Source: Hyphomicrobium_A sp965243865
GTDB taxonomy: Bacteria > Pseudomonadota > Alphaproteobacteria > Rhizobiales > Hyphomicrobiaceae
Length of the DNA: 64,000 bases
NCBI RefSeq assembly: GCF_965243865.1
Contig: NZ_OZ251603.1
Span: forward strand, 2,170,001-2,234,000
Direction: 5' to 3'
The notes under the pieces are model-generated. The model was not told the DNA's origin and did no database searches. It worked only from the letters and a program-made list of their open reading frames with translations. The position numbers and the translations under genes are program-made. Below, piece after piece: positions 46,655 to 54,662 of this stretch. Numbering within the stretch: position 1 is the first letter of the stretch; each line of letters begins with the position of its first letter.

Positions 46655-46695
46655 AGCCTGCGCGGCGTCGGCTGACTGACCGCAATTCTCCTAGC

Positions 46696-49557
46696 CTAGC
46701 GTTCCGGCTCGCCCCGCCGCATCGCCTTGAGCCTGTAGAGCATATCGAGCGCCGCGCGCGGGCTCAGCTCATCAGGCTGCAAGTCGTCGACGGCCCTCTC
46801 CAGCGGCGAGGGTCCCGCCGGCGGAGCAGTGATCACCGTGCGACTTACAGCAAAGAGTGGCAACTCGTCGAGGCCGCCGTTCTTGGCGTTCTTGCGGCTT
46901 TCGCTCTTTTCGAGCAACCCCAGCACCTCACGTGCCCTGGCAACGACATCGCTCGGCAGCCCGGCAAGCTTGGCAACCTGAATTCCGTAAGACCGGTCCG
47001 CCGCCCCGGGCTTCACTTTGTGTAGAAACACGATCTCATCGTGCCATTCGCGCACATCGATCGTCACGTTTGCGACGCCATCGAGCCGCCGCGCAAGCAC
47101 TGTCAGCTCGTGATAGTGCGTTGCAAACAATGCCCGCGCTTTGAGCACATCATGCAGATACTCGACGGTCGCCCATGCAATAGAGAGGCCGTCGAACGTC
47201 GCCGTGCCGCGTCCGATCTCGTCCAAGATGACGAGCGAACGCTCACTCGCCTGATTGAGGATCGCCGCGGTCTCGACCATCTCCACCATGAATGTCGACC
47301 GACCGCGCGCCAGATCGTCCGAAGCGCCGACGCGGCTGAACAGCCGGTCCACCACGCCGATCATCGCCGAGCGCGCCGGCACATAGGAGCCCATCTGCGC
47401 CAATACGGTAATGAGCGCGGCCTGGCGCAAGAATGTGGATTTGCCCGCCATGTTCGGGCCGGTGACCAGCCAGATTCGTCCCTTGGCCATCTCCTCATCG
47501 CCGCCAGCGCCAGCGCCTTCACCCAGAACGCAATCGTTCTCGATGAACGCATTCGCCTTGGCTGCACGCAGTGCCTGCTCGACCACCGGATGGCGACCAC
47601 CGCGGATATCGAACACCTGGCTCGTATCGATCTGCGGGCGCGTGTAGCCTTCGAAGCGCGCCAACTCCGCCAGAGCCGCCGTCGCATCGAGATCGGCAAT
47701 CGCCGCCGCGACACGCCCGAGCGCATCGGCTTCCTTTTGAATCGCCGCGGCGAGCTCGGCAAAAATCTCCTGCTCGAGGTTCAGCGCCCGCTCCGTCGCC
47801 GAAGCGATGCGTCCTTCGATGTCGACCAGCTCCAGCGTCGAGAAGCGCACCGCATTCGCCATCGTCTGGCGATGCCGGAATTGCTCTGCCAGCGGCCCTT
47901 CGAGCAGCGGCTTGGCGTTGCCCTGCGTCACCTCGATGTAGAAACCGAGAATGTTGTTGTGACGCACCTTCAGCGTTTTTACGCCGGTCAGCTCGACGTA
48001 TTTGGCTTCGAGCCCGGCCATCACGCCGCGGCCGTCCTCCTTCAGCCGCCGCGCTTCGTCGAGTTCGGCTCGATAGCCCGCCCGCACGAAGGCACCATCG
48101 CGCTTCAGGTGCGGCAGCTCATCGGCGAGCGCCGATTGCAACTCCTCGCGCAGCCTGCCGGCGACAACGGTCAACTCTCCCGCCATGCGCCCCAGTTCGG
48201 CCGGCAGCCCCATGCCGGCACCGGCCGCAGTCAGCAGGCGAGCGCAACCTTCTGCCACGCCGAGCCCATCGCGCACGGCACCCAGATCGCGCGGCGAGCC
48301 GCGCCCGAACCCGAGCCGAGAGATGGCGCGCGCAATATCGGGAGCGGAACGCAGCGCCTCGCGCAGATCGCGCCTCAGGTTCTCCTGATCAACGAGGTAT
48401 CCCACGGCATCGAGGCGCGCATTGATGCGGTTGACGTCACGTAGCGGGCTCGCGAGCCGCGCCGCCAGCTCGCGCGCACCCGCACCCGTAAGCGTGCGAT
48501 CGATCGCCGACAGCAGCGAGCCCTGCTTCTCACCCGACGCCGAACGCACCAGCTCCAGGCTGGCGCGGCTCGCCGCATCGATCAGCAGGATCGCATCCGA
48601 GCCCGACCGCTTCGGCGCGCGCAGAACCGGCGCCCGCCCCATCTGTGTCAGCTCGATGTATTTCAGCGCCGCGCCGATCGCCGCCAGCTCCGCCCTCGAA
48701 AAGCTGCCGAACGCGCCAAGCTCCGCCACCTTCAACTGCGCCTTGAGCCCCGCTTCGCCCGCGAGGCTGTCGAAATAGGCCCCCGGCACCGGCGTCGGAG
48801 CCGCCCCGACCCGCTCCACCCAGGCGCGCAGCTCGCCATCGGCATAAAGCGCATCAGGTAGGATCACCTCGCTCGGAGAGAGGCGCGCCAGCTCACCGGG
48901 GAGGTCGGCGCCCATCACCTCACCGACTTCCACCTCACCGGTCGAGATGTCGACCGAGGCCAGCGCGAGACCGCCATCCATCGCCAGCGCACTGCCGGTG
49001 CCTTGCCCGCCGCTGCGGTACAGTGCCGTCAGATAGTTGCGCGCCTTCTCATCGAGCAGCGTGTCCTCGGTCAGCGTGCCCGGCGTCACGAGACGCACCA
49101 CATCGCGGCGCACCACCGCCTTTGCCCCGCGCTTGCGCGCCTCCGCCGGATCTTCGAGCTGCTCGGCCACCGCCACGCGATGGCCAGCCTTGATCAGCCG
49201 GTGCAGATATTCGTCCGCGCGATGGATCGGCACGCCGCACATCGGGATGTCTTCACCCAAATGCTTTCCGCGCTTCGTGAGCACGATGCCGAGCGTTGCC
49301 GAGGCCGCCACTGCGTCCTCGAAGAACAGCTCGTAGAAATCGCCCATGCGATACCAGAGCAGACAATCGGGGTTCGCCGCCTTGATCTCCAGGAACTGCG
49401 CCATCGATGGCGTGGCTTCGACATTAGTCGGAGACGCGGGCGCCGCAGTGGCCTGCGCGTCAGCGACGCTCCGAGGCGCTGCGGGCGCCTGATCCTGCAC
49501 CGCAGCGCCCTCCGGCAAAGCCTCTAAATCTCTTATTCTTGCGCGCTTTCCCGCCAT
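46696..49557 (-). CDS. mutS: DNA mismatch repair protein MutS
   Basis: About 953 residues. The mismatch-reading Phe-x-Glu is in YRMGDFYELFFEDA. The connector, lever and clamp domains follow, and the ATPase shows Walker A GPNMAGKSTFLRQ and Walker B LVILDEIGRGTATFDG. A 50-residue Ala/Pro-rich N-terminal extension precedes the usual start MAQFLEIKAANPD, so translation may begin at ATG 49557 or at that internal Met. It is divergent from maeB and adjacent to glnD, as in other Rhizobiales. Confidence 0.95.
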   Translation of the reverse strand: MAGKRARIRDLEALPEGAAVQDQAPAAPRSVADAQATAAPASPTNVEATPSMAQFLEIKAANPDCLLWYRMGDFYELFFEDAVAASATLGIVLTKRGKHLGEDIPMCGVPIHRADEYLHRLIKAGHRVAVAEQLEDPAEARKRGAKAVVRRDVVRLVTPGTLTEDTLLDEKARNYLTALYRSGGQGTGSALAMDGGLALASVDISTGEVEVGEVMGADLPGELARLSPSEVILPDALYADGELRAWVERVGAAPTPVPGAYFDSLAGEAGLKAQLKVAELGAFGSFSRAELAAIGAALKYIELTQMGRAPVLRAPKRSGSDAILLIDAASRASLELVRSASGEKQGSLLSAIDRTLTGAGARELAARLASPLRDVNRINARLDAVGYLVDQENLRRDLREALRSAPDIARAISRLGFGRGSPRDLGAVRDGLGVAEGCARLLTAAGAGMGLPAELGRMAGELTVVAGRLREELQSALADELPHLKRDGAFVRAGYRAELDEARRLKEDGRGVMAGLEAKYVELTGVKTLKVRHNNILGFYIEVTQGNAKPLLEGPLAEQFRHRQTMANAVRFSTLELVDIEGRIASATERALNLEQEIFAELAAAIQKEADALGRVAAAIADLDATAALAELARFEGYTRPQIDTSQVFDIRGGRHPVVEQALRAAKANAFIENDCVLGEGAGAGGDEEMAKGRIWLVTGPNMAGKSTFLRQAALITVLAQMGSYVPARSAMIGVVDRLFSRVGASDDLARGRSTFMVEMVETAAILNQASERSLVILDEIGRGTATFDGLSIAWATVEYLHDVLKARALFATHYHELTVLARRLDGVANVTIDVREWHDEIVFLHKVKPGAADRSYGIQVAKLAGLPSDVVARAREVLGLLEKSESRKNAKNGGLDELPLFAVSRTVITAPPAGPSPLERAVDDLQPDELSPRAALDMLYRLKAMRRGEPER

Positions 49558-49733
49558 TGGCGGCTGTCCCCCACTGCCGCTCCCCTCAGCGGCTCGCAAC
49601 GATAACGAGACCGCCACAGGGGTCAAACGCTGCGCCGGACTTGTTCACGGACAACACAGCCGCATCTTCTAAGTGATTGTTTGATCACGCCTGCGAGCAT
49701 ATGGTTCGCGCCCGTTCAACCGGACATCCTCCC

Positions 49734-52016
49734 ATGACCACCGCCCGCAGCTCCAAGGCAGCCAAGGCGCGCTTCACCGACCAGGAAGCGTTGCAGTTTC
49801 ACGCCCAGGGAAAGCCCGGCAAGCTGGAGATCACGCCAACCAAGCCGCTGACGACGCAACGCGACCTCGCACTTGCCTATTCGCCCGGCGTTGCGGTTCC
49901 GGTGCTCGCAATAGCGGAAAATCCTGCCGCCGCCTACGACTACACCAACAAGGGCAACTTGGTCGCCGTGGTCTCCAACGGCACGGCCATTCTCGGGCTC
50001 GGCAATCTCGGCGCGCTTGCAGCCAAACCGGTCATGGAAGGCAAGGGCGCGCTGTTCAAGCGCTTCGCCGACATCGACGCCATCGACCTTCTCGTTAGCA
50101 CCGAGGACCCTGACCAGTTCATCAATTCGGTGCGCTACCTCGGCCCCTCGTTCGGCGGTATCAACCTCGAAGACATCAAGGCGCCGGACTGCTTCATCAT
50201 CGAGCAGCGGTTGAAAGAGCTGCTCGACATCCCCGTTTTCCATGACGACCAGCACGGCACCGCGATCATCGCCGCTGCCGGCCTCATCAACGCTGCCGAG
50301 CTGACCGGCCGCGACCTGAAGGATATCAAGCTTGTCGTGAACGGCGCCGGCGCCGCCGGCATCGCCTGCCTCGAGCTTGCGGTCAATCTCGGCATCCCCA
50401 AGCAGAACGTCATCCTTTGCGACACCAAGGGCGTCATCTACCAGGGCCGCAAAGACGGCATGAACCAGTGGAAGTCGGCCTTCGCCGCCAAGACCAAGGC
50501 GCGCACGCTCGCTGATGCCCTGAAAGGCGCCGACGCATTCTTCGGCCTCTCCGCTAAGGGCGCCGTCACCCAGGAGATGGTGCGCTCGATGGCGCCAAAG
50601 CCGATCATCTTCGCCATGGCCAATCCCGACCCAGAGATCACACCCGAGGAGGTTGCAGCCGTCCGCGACGACGCCATCATGGCGACCGGCCGCTCCGACT
50701 ACCCGAACCAGATCAACAACGTCCTCGGCTTCCCCTTCATCTTCCGCGGCGCCCTCGACGTGCGCGCCTCCACGATCAATGAAGCGATGAAAGTCGCCGC
50801 CGCGCACGCGCTTGCCGAGCTCGCCCGCGCCGAGGTCCCCGACCAAGTCGCCGCCGCATTTTACGGCCGGCACGCCACCTTTGGCGCCGAGTACATCATC
50901 CCCGCGCCCTTCGATCCGCGCCTCATTTCCACTGTCCCCGTCGCTGTCGCGAAAGCAGCCATGGATTCCGGCGTCGCCCGCAAGCCCATCGTCGACATGG
51001 AAGCCTATGTCGCGCGCCTCGAAGGCCGCCTCGACCCGATCGCGGGCTGGCTGCAATCCACCTACAGCGCCGTGCGCCAGGACCCCAAACGCATGATCTT
51101 CGCCGAAGGCGAGGAGCCCGCCGCGATCCGCGCCGCCAACAGCTACTTCTCGCAAGGCTTCGGCGTTCCGATCCTTGTCGGCAACGCTGACGCCGTTCGC
51201 GAGCAATTCCGCGCGCTCGGCATGTCGCTTCGACCCGAGTACGAAATCGTCGACATGCGCAAGAGCCCGCATCTGGAGGAGTTCACCAACTACCTCTACG
51301 CGCGCCTGCAGCGCCGTGGCTACTTGCGCCGCGATTGTCAGCGCCTCGCCGCGAACGAGCGCAACATCTTCGGTGCTTTGATGGTCGCGCATGGCAATGC
51401 CGACGCGCTCGTCACTGGCATCACGCGCAACTGGCGCAATGTCTTCGACGATGTGCAGCGCGTACTCGACCCTGAGCCCGGCCGCACCGTGATAGGCGTT
51501 TCCCTCGCCATCGTGCGCGGACGCGCCGTGCTCGTCGCCGACACCAGCGTGCACGAGGTGCCGACCGCCGCCCAGCTTGCCGACATCACCGTTGAGGCCG
51601 CCCGCGCTGCCCGCAATTTCGGCATCGAACCGCGCGTTGCCTTGCTCGCCTATTCCACCTTCGGCCAGCCGCGCGGCGAGCGCTCCGACCAGATCCGCGA
51701 GGCCATCGCTCTACTCGACGAACGCCAAGTCGATTTTGAGTATGACGGCGACATGGCAGCTGACGTCGCGCTCAATCGCGATCTGATGTGGCATTATCCG
51801 TTCTGCCGTCTGTCCGACACCGCCAACGTGCTGATCATGCCGGCCTTTCATGCCGCCTCAATCGCCACCAGCATGCTGTCAGAACTCGGCGGTGCAACCG
51901 TGATCGGCCCGATCCTCGTTGGCCTTTCGCGACCGGTTCAGATCTGCGGCTTCGGCGCCAAGGACAGCGACCTCGTCAACATGGCCGCCATCGCCGCCCA
52001 CGACGCCGGCCGCTGA
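49734..52016 (+). CDS. maeB: NADP-dependent malic enzyme with phosphotransacetylase-like domain
   Basis: 760-residue MaeB type. The N-terminal malic enzyme (~1-430) converts malate to pyruvate and CO2: LAYSPGVAVP, the catalytic HDDQHGTAII segment and NAD(P)-fold GAGAAGIACLELA. The C-terminal PTA-like domain (~440-760, RMIFAEGEEPAAIRAA...) is usually regulatory, binding acetyl-CoA, and not active. The start is unsure (ATG 49701 or 49734). It converges on phaZ with repeat E between; both could serve the acetyl-CoA/PHB pool. Confidence 0.93.
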   Translation: MTTARSSKAAKARFTDQEALQFHAQGKPGKLEITPTKPLTTQRDLALAYSPGVAVPVLAIAENPAAAYDYTNKGNLVAVVSNGTAILGLGNLGALAAKPVMEGKGALFKRFADIDAIDLLVSTEDPDQFINSVRYLGPSFGGINLEDIKAPDCFIIEQRLKELLDIPVFHDDQHGTAIIAAAGLINAAELTGRDLKDIKLVVNGAGAAGIACLELAVNLGIPKQNVILCDTKGVIYQGRKDGMNQWKSAFAAKTKARTLADALKGADAFFGLSAKGAVTQEMVRSMAPKPIIFAMANPDPEITPEEVAAVRDDAIMATGRSDYPNQINNVLGFPFIFRGALDVRASTINEAMKVAAAHALAELARAEVPDQVAAAFYGRHATFGAEYIIPAPFDPRLISTVPVAVAKAAMDSGVARKPIVDMEAYVARLEGRLDPIAGWLQSTYSAVRQDPKRMIFAEGEEPAAIRAANSYFSQGFGVPILVGNADAVREQFRALGMSLRPEYEIVDMRKSPHLEEFTNYLYARLQRRGYLRRDCQRLAANERNIFGALMVAHGNADALVTGITRNWRNVFDDVQRVLDPEPGRTVIGVSLAIVRGRAVLVADTSVHEVPTAAQLADITVEAARAARNFGIEPRVALLAYSTFGQPRGERSDQIREAIALLDERQVDFEYDGDMAADVALNRDLMWHYPFCRLSDTANVLIMPAFHAASIATSMLSELGGATVIGPILVGLSRPVQICGFGAKDSDLVNMAAIAAHDAGR

Positions 52017-52045
52017 CCCGCGCCTTCGCGCGCCTCACCTGTCAT

Positions 52046-52244
52046 CCTCGGCTTCATGCCGAGGGTCCAGTCCAATCAGCATGGCGAGCAAAGCACGCCA
52101 TGCTCAGGCGCCAAGGGCGCCCGGCGCCACGCCCCGATCGTCCGAGCGCCTATCAGCGAGGACGTGAATCGGCGGCGCAAAAATGAGCCGGATATCAGCT
52201 TGCTCGACGCTCGCCGCACGCAAATCTTCTCGCCGCTTGTGTCA
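52046..52244 (-). repeat. Structured intergenic repeat, copy E (3' of phaZ)
   Basis: The longest copy: CCTCGGC/GCCGAGG (52046-52064), AGCATGGCG/CGCCATGCT (52078-52104) and GGCGCC-AAG-GGCGCC (52107-52121). After an inserted, poorly matched middle comes the conserved tail 52213-52244 (GCCGCACGCAAATCTTCT...GTGTCA). The tail ends 12 nt before the phaZ stop. It fills the convergent maeB/phaZ gap. Confidence 0.6.
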
Positions 52245-52256
52245 CTGCAAAGAAAG

Positions 52257-53486
52257 CTAATCCATCGACAAGATCATGTTCCGCACCAGCGGATAGATCT
52301 GCCCTTCCCAGCGGCGCCCACTGAAGACGCCGTAATGGCCGACGCCCACCTGCATGTGATGGCGCTTGAGGTGCGGCCTGAGGCTCGAGCACAGATCGTG
52401 CGCCGCCGCAGTCTGCCCGAGACCGCAGATATCGTCGCGCTCACCCTCGACCGTCAGCAGCGCCGTCTTGCGGATCGCTTTGAGATCGACCGGCTGCCCG
52501 CGATACTTCAGCTCGCCTTTCGGCAGCAGCGCATCCTGGAACACCCACTTCACCGTCTCCAGGTAGAACTCGGCCGACAGATCGAGAACCGCGAAGTACT
52601 CGTCATAGAAAGTCTTGATGACCTGAGCTTTGTCGAACTCGCCATTGCGCAAGTGCTCGTGAAGCTCCTGATGCGCGGCGTAATGCCGATTGATGTTCAT
52701 CGACATGAACGCGAACAGCTGCACGAAACCCGGGTACACCTGTCGGCCCGCGCCGGGATAACGCCACGGCACACGCGCGATCAGATTGCGTTCGAACCAA
52801 CCGATCGACTTGCTCTGGGCAAGGCCGTTCACCTTGGTCGGGTTGATGCGCACGTCGACCGGGCCTGCCATCAGCGTCATGCTGGCGGGCTGCGCCGGGT
52901 TGCCTTCCGCCGCCATCACAGCAGCCGCGGTAAGCGTCTGAACGCACGGTTGGCACACCGCCACGACATGCGACCCCGGCCCCATCTTCTCCAGAAACCG
53001 CATGACGTACGAAACGTAGTCGTCGAACCCGAATCGCCCCTCGTCCAGGCTTACGTCGCGCGCGTTGTGCCAATCGGTGATGTAAACGTCATGATCGGCG
53101 AGCAACGTGCGCACCGTATTGCGCAGTAGCGTCGCGAAATGGCCCGATAGCGGCGCCACCACGAGAACCCTCGGCTGCTCGAAGTCGATGTCCTTCTTGA
53201 AGTGCAGCAGCGTGCCGAAAGGCAAGGTCAGCGCCGCCTCTTCGGTAACCTCGACCTCGCGATTGCCGACGGTCACCGCAGGAATTCGATAATCTGGCCG
53301 CGTATGTGTGAGCCCCGCGCGCGCGACCAGCTCGTATGTCGCCGACAGGTTCCGCATGATGGGAACGGTGGCGTGGTGCCCCCAGGAGCCGGGCGCCAAT
53401 GCACCGAGAAGCTCCAAAGAGTGGCGGGCGATCGATTTCGCCGGCTCGACGAGGTCAGAGTGCGCTTGATAGGCGAGGTAGAGCAT
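52257..53486 (-). CDS. phaZ: Intracellular polyhydroxyalkanoate depolymerase
   Basis: 409-residue PhaZ of the intracellular class that hydrolyses native PHB granules. It has an alpha/beta hydrolase fold with nucleophile Cys178 in AVCQPCVQ, in place of the Ser of extracellular depolymerases, and the C-terminal His in VGVGHYGVFSGRRW. The start MLYLAYQAHSDLV matches the family. A TTGTGC-GGT-GCACAA palindrome lies 53 nt upstream. PHB storage is thus likely in this organism. Confidence 0.93.
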   Translation of the reverse strand: MLYLAYQAHSDLVEPAKSIARHSLELLGALAPGSWGHHATVPIMRNLSATYELVARAGLTHTRPDYRIPAVTVGNREVEVTEEAALTLPFGTLLHFKKDIDFEQPRVLVVAPLSGHFATLLRNTVRTLLADHDVYITDWHNARDVSLDEGRFGFDDYVSYVMRFLEKMGPGSHVVAVCQPCVQTLTAAAVMAAEGNPAQPASMTLMAGPVDVRINPTKVNGLAQSKSIGWFERNLIARVPWRYPGAGRQVYPGFVQLFAFMSMNINRHYAAHQELHEHLRNGEFDKAQVIKTFYDEYFAVLDLSAEFYLETVKWVFQDALLPKGELKYRGQPVDLKAIRKTALLTVEGERDDICGLGQTAAAHDLCSSLRPHLKRHHMQVGVGHYGVFSGRRWEGQIYPLVRNMILSMD

Positions 53487-53538
53487 CTAGTCTCATTCTA
53501 CGGGCTGACACAGTCGGCGAAATTTGATCATCAGCCTA

Positions 53539-53553
53539 TTGTGCGGTGCACAA
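53539..53553. promoter_or_regulatory. Palindromic candidate operator upstream of phaZ
   Basis: TTGTGC-GGT-GCACAA, a perfect 6-bp dyad with 3-nt centre, 53 nt before phaZ and 93 nt before the divergent GST gene. It is similar in form to the CTGC-N3-4-GCAG sites reported for the PHB-responsive repressor PhaR, but not identical. The binding protein is inference. Confidence 0.4.
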
Positions 53554-53645
53554 ACGCTAGTGCATCCTGGGGCAACGTGCGAGCGTTTTTTTGCAACACC
53601 GTCTCCACCCGGCTAAACCGGGCAAACGCTTAAGGATTAGGCAGA

Positions 53646-54299
53646 ATGGCAACAGCAGTGCTCACGATCAGCAGCAAGAACTATTCGTCCTGGTCGCTGC
53701 GCGGCTGGCTGCTCTGCAAGATGGCCGGCCTCGATTTTCACGAGGAGGTCATGTCCACCGACGACCCCTCGACCCGCGCCGAGCTGCTGCTGCTTTCGCC
53801 CTCGTTCCTCGTGCCCTGCCTGGTGAACGACAACGTCAAGGTCTGGGATACCCTCGCCATTGCCGAATACCTCGCCGAGCTGAAGCCAGAGGCAGGCCTT
53901 TTGCCAAAAGACATTGCCGCCCGTGCCCACTGCCGCGCGATTTCCGGCGAGATGCACTCCGGCTTTCACAACCTCCGCTCCGCCTTGCCGATGAACCTCA
54001 AGGCCCATTATTCGGGCTTTTCTGTATGGTCGGGTGCGCTCGGCGATATTGAGCGCGTCACCAGAATCTGGCGCGACTGCCTGGACACCTATGGCGGCCC
54101 CTTCCTCTTCGGCACACCCACCATGGCCGACGCCATGTATGCGCCCGTATGCACCCGCTTCCGCACCTATGATGTGAAGCTGGACAGTGATTGCGCCGGT
54201 TATTGCGAGACAATCACCAATTGGGCACCGATGATCGAGTGGATCGAAGCTGCAAAACTCGAACCTGACGAGCTCGAAGAACTCGACGTCGAGTTCTGA
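53646..54299 (+). CDS. Glutathione S-transferase family protein
   Basis: 217 residues: a thioredoxin-like N-terminal domain (~5-85) with KNYSSWSLRGWLLCKMAGL, likely carrying the catalytic Ser, and WDTLAIAEYLAE, where the glutathione gamma-Glu contact lies. The all-helical C-terminal domain follows (~90-205, FLFGTPTMADAMYAPV). Detoxification or stress use is likely; substrate unknown. AAGGA lies upstream of the ATG. Confidence 0.88.
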   Translation: MATAVLTISSKNYSSWSLRGWLLCKMAGLDFHEEVMSTDDPSTRAELLLLSPSFLVPCLVNDNVKVWDTLAIAEYLAELKPEAGLLPKDIAARAHCRAISGEMHSGFHNLRSALPMNLKAHYSGFSVWSGALGDIERVTRIWRDCLDTYGGPFLFGTPTMADAMYAPVCTRFRTYDVKLDSDCAGYCETITNWAPMIEWIEAAKLEPDELEELDVEF

Positions 54300-54332
54300 T
54301 CGACCTAGCCCAGTTCCATCTTTTGACCACTC

Positions 54333-54401
54333 GCGGATTAAGTCGGCTTATGCCGCTGTTTCCCGAGAATCGCCCGACTTTATGCACCCCAATTAATCCG
54401 C
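54333..54401. promoter_or_regulatory. Nested inverted repeats in the gap upstream of the autoinducer synthase
   Basis: The 363-bp gap 54300-54662 is AT-richer than its surroundings. GCGGATTAA (54333-54341) pairs with TTAATCCGC (54393-54401), and AGTCGG (54341-54346) pairs with CCGACT (54374-54379) inside it. There is no T-run, so it is more likely an operator or structured leader than a terminator for the GST gene. Apart from this and the CtrA site below, I see no gene in the gap. Confidence 0.4.
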
Positions 54402-54632
54402 ACACGTAATTCGTAAATTTTGGAAAAGCTCTGCACTTCGCGGACGTTTCGCCGCGGGGGCATGCTCCGCCATTGGCGCGTCGTAATAGTTAACTATCTA
54501 TGAAGCGCTGCCCCAATTCAGCTCAAAAAGAGCCGGATGGTGCAAATACAAGTGCTAAGAACGCCGCCAATCCGAGGCAATGCGCTCCACGTCAGCAGAA
54601 TAGGGATTGCGGTTAACCCACGTCTTTCGTAG

Positions 54633-54648
54633 TTAAAAACTCATTAAC
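54633..54648 (+). promoter_or_regulatory. CtrA-type binding site upstream of the autoinducer synthase
   Basis: TTAA-AAACTCA-TTAAC, a perfect match to the full CtrA site TTAA-N7-TTAAC of alphaproteobacteria, 14 nt before the GTG start. A half site TTAACC lies at 54613-54618. The position, almost on the ribosome site, suggests repression or an activator site for a very short leader. Regulation by CtrA is inference. Confidence 0.6.
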
Positions 54649-54662
54649 AGTGAGGGTGGGCA

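Noticed and set aside
49716..51554. 612-codon open frame antisense to the malic enzyme gene
   Set aside because: It is a shadow of a GC-rich gene: the composition is low-complexity Ala/Gly/Asp/Val with no domain, while the opposite strand encodes a full MaeB.
53501..53515. GGCTGACACAGTCGG upstream of phaZ, resembling the repeat tail in reverse
   Set aside because: It lacks the rest of the element and lies at a gene start rather than after a stop.
54500..54616. 38-codon frame in the gap before the autoinducer synthase
   Set aside because: No ribosome site and unremarkable composition (Asn/Gln/Ala/Pro); the gap is better read as regulatory DNA.
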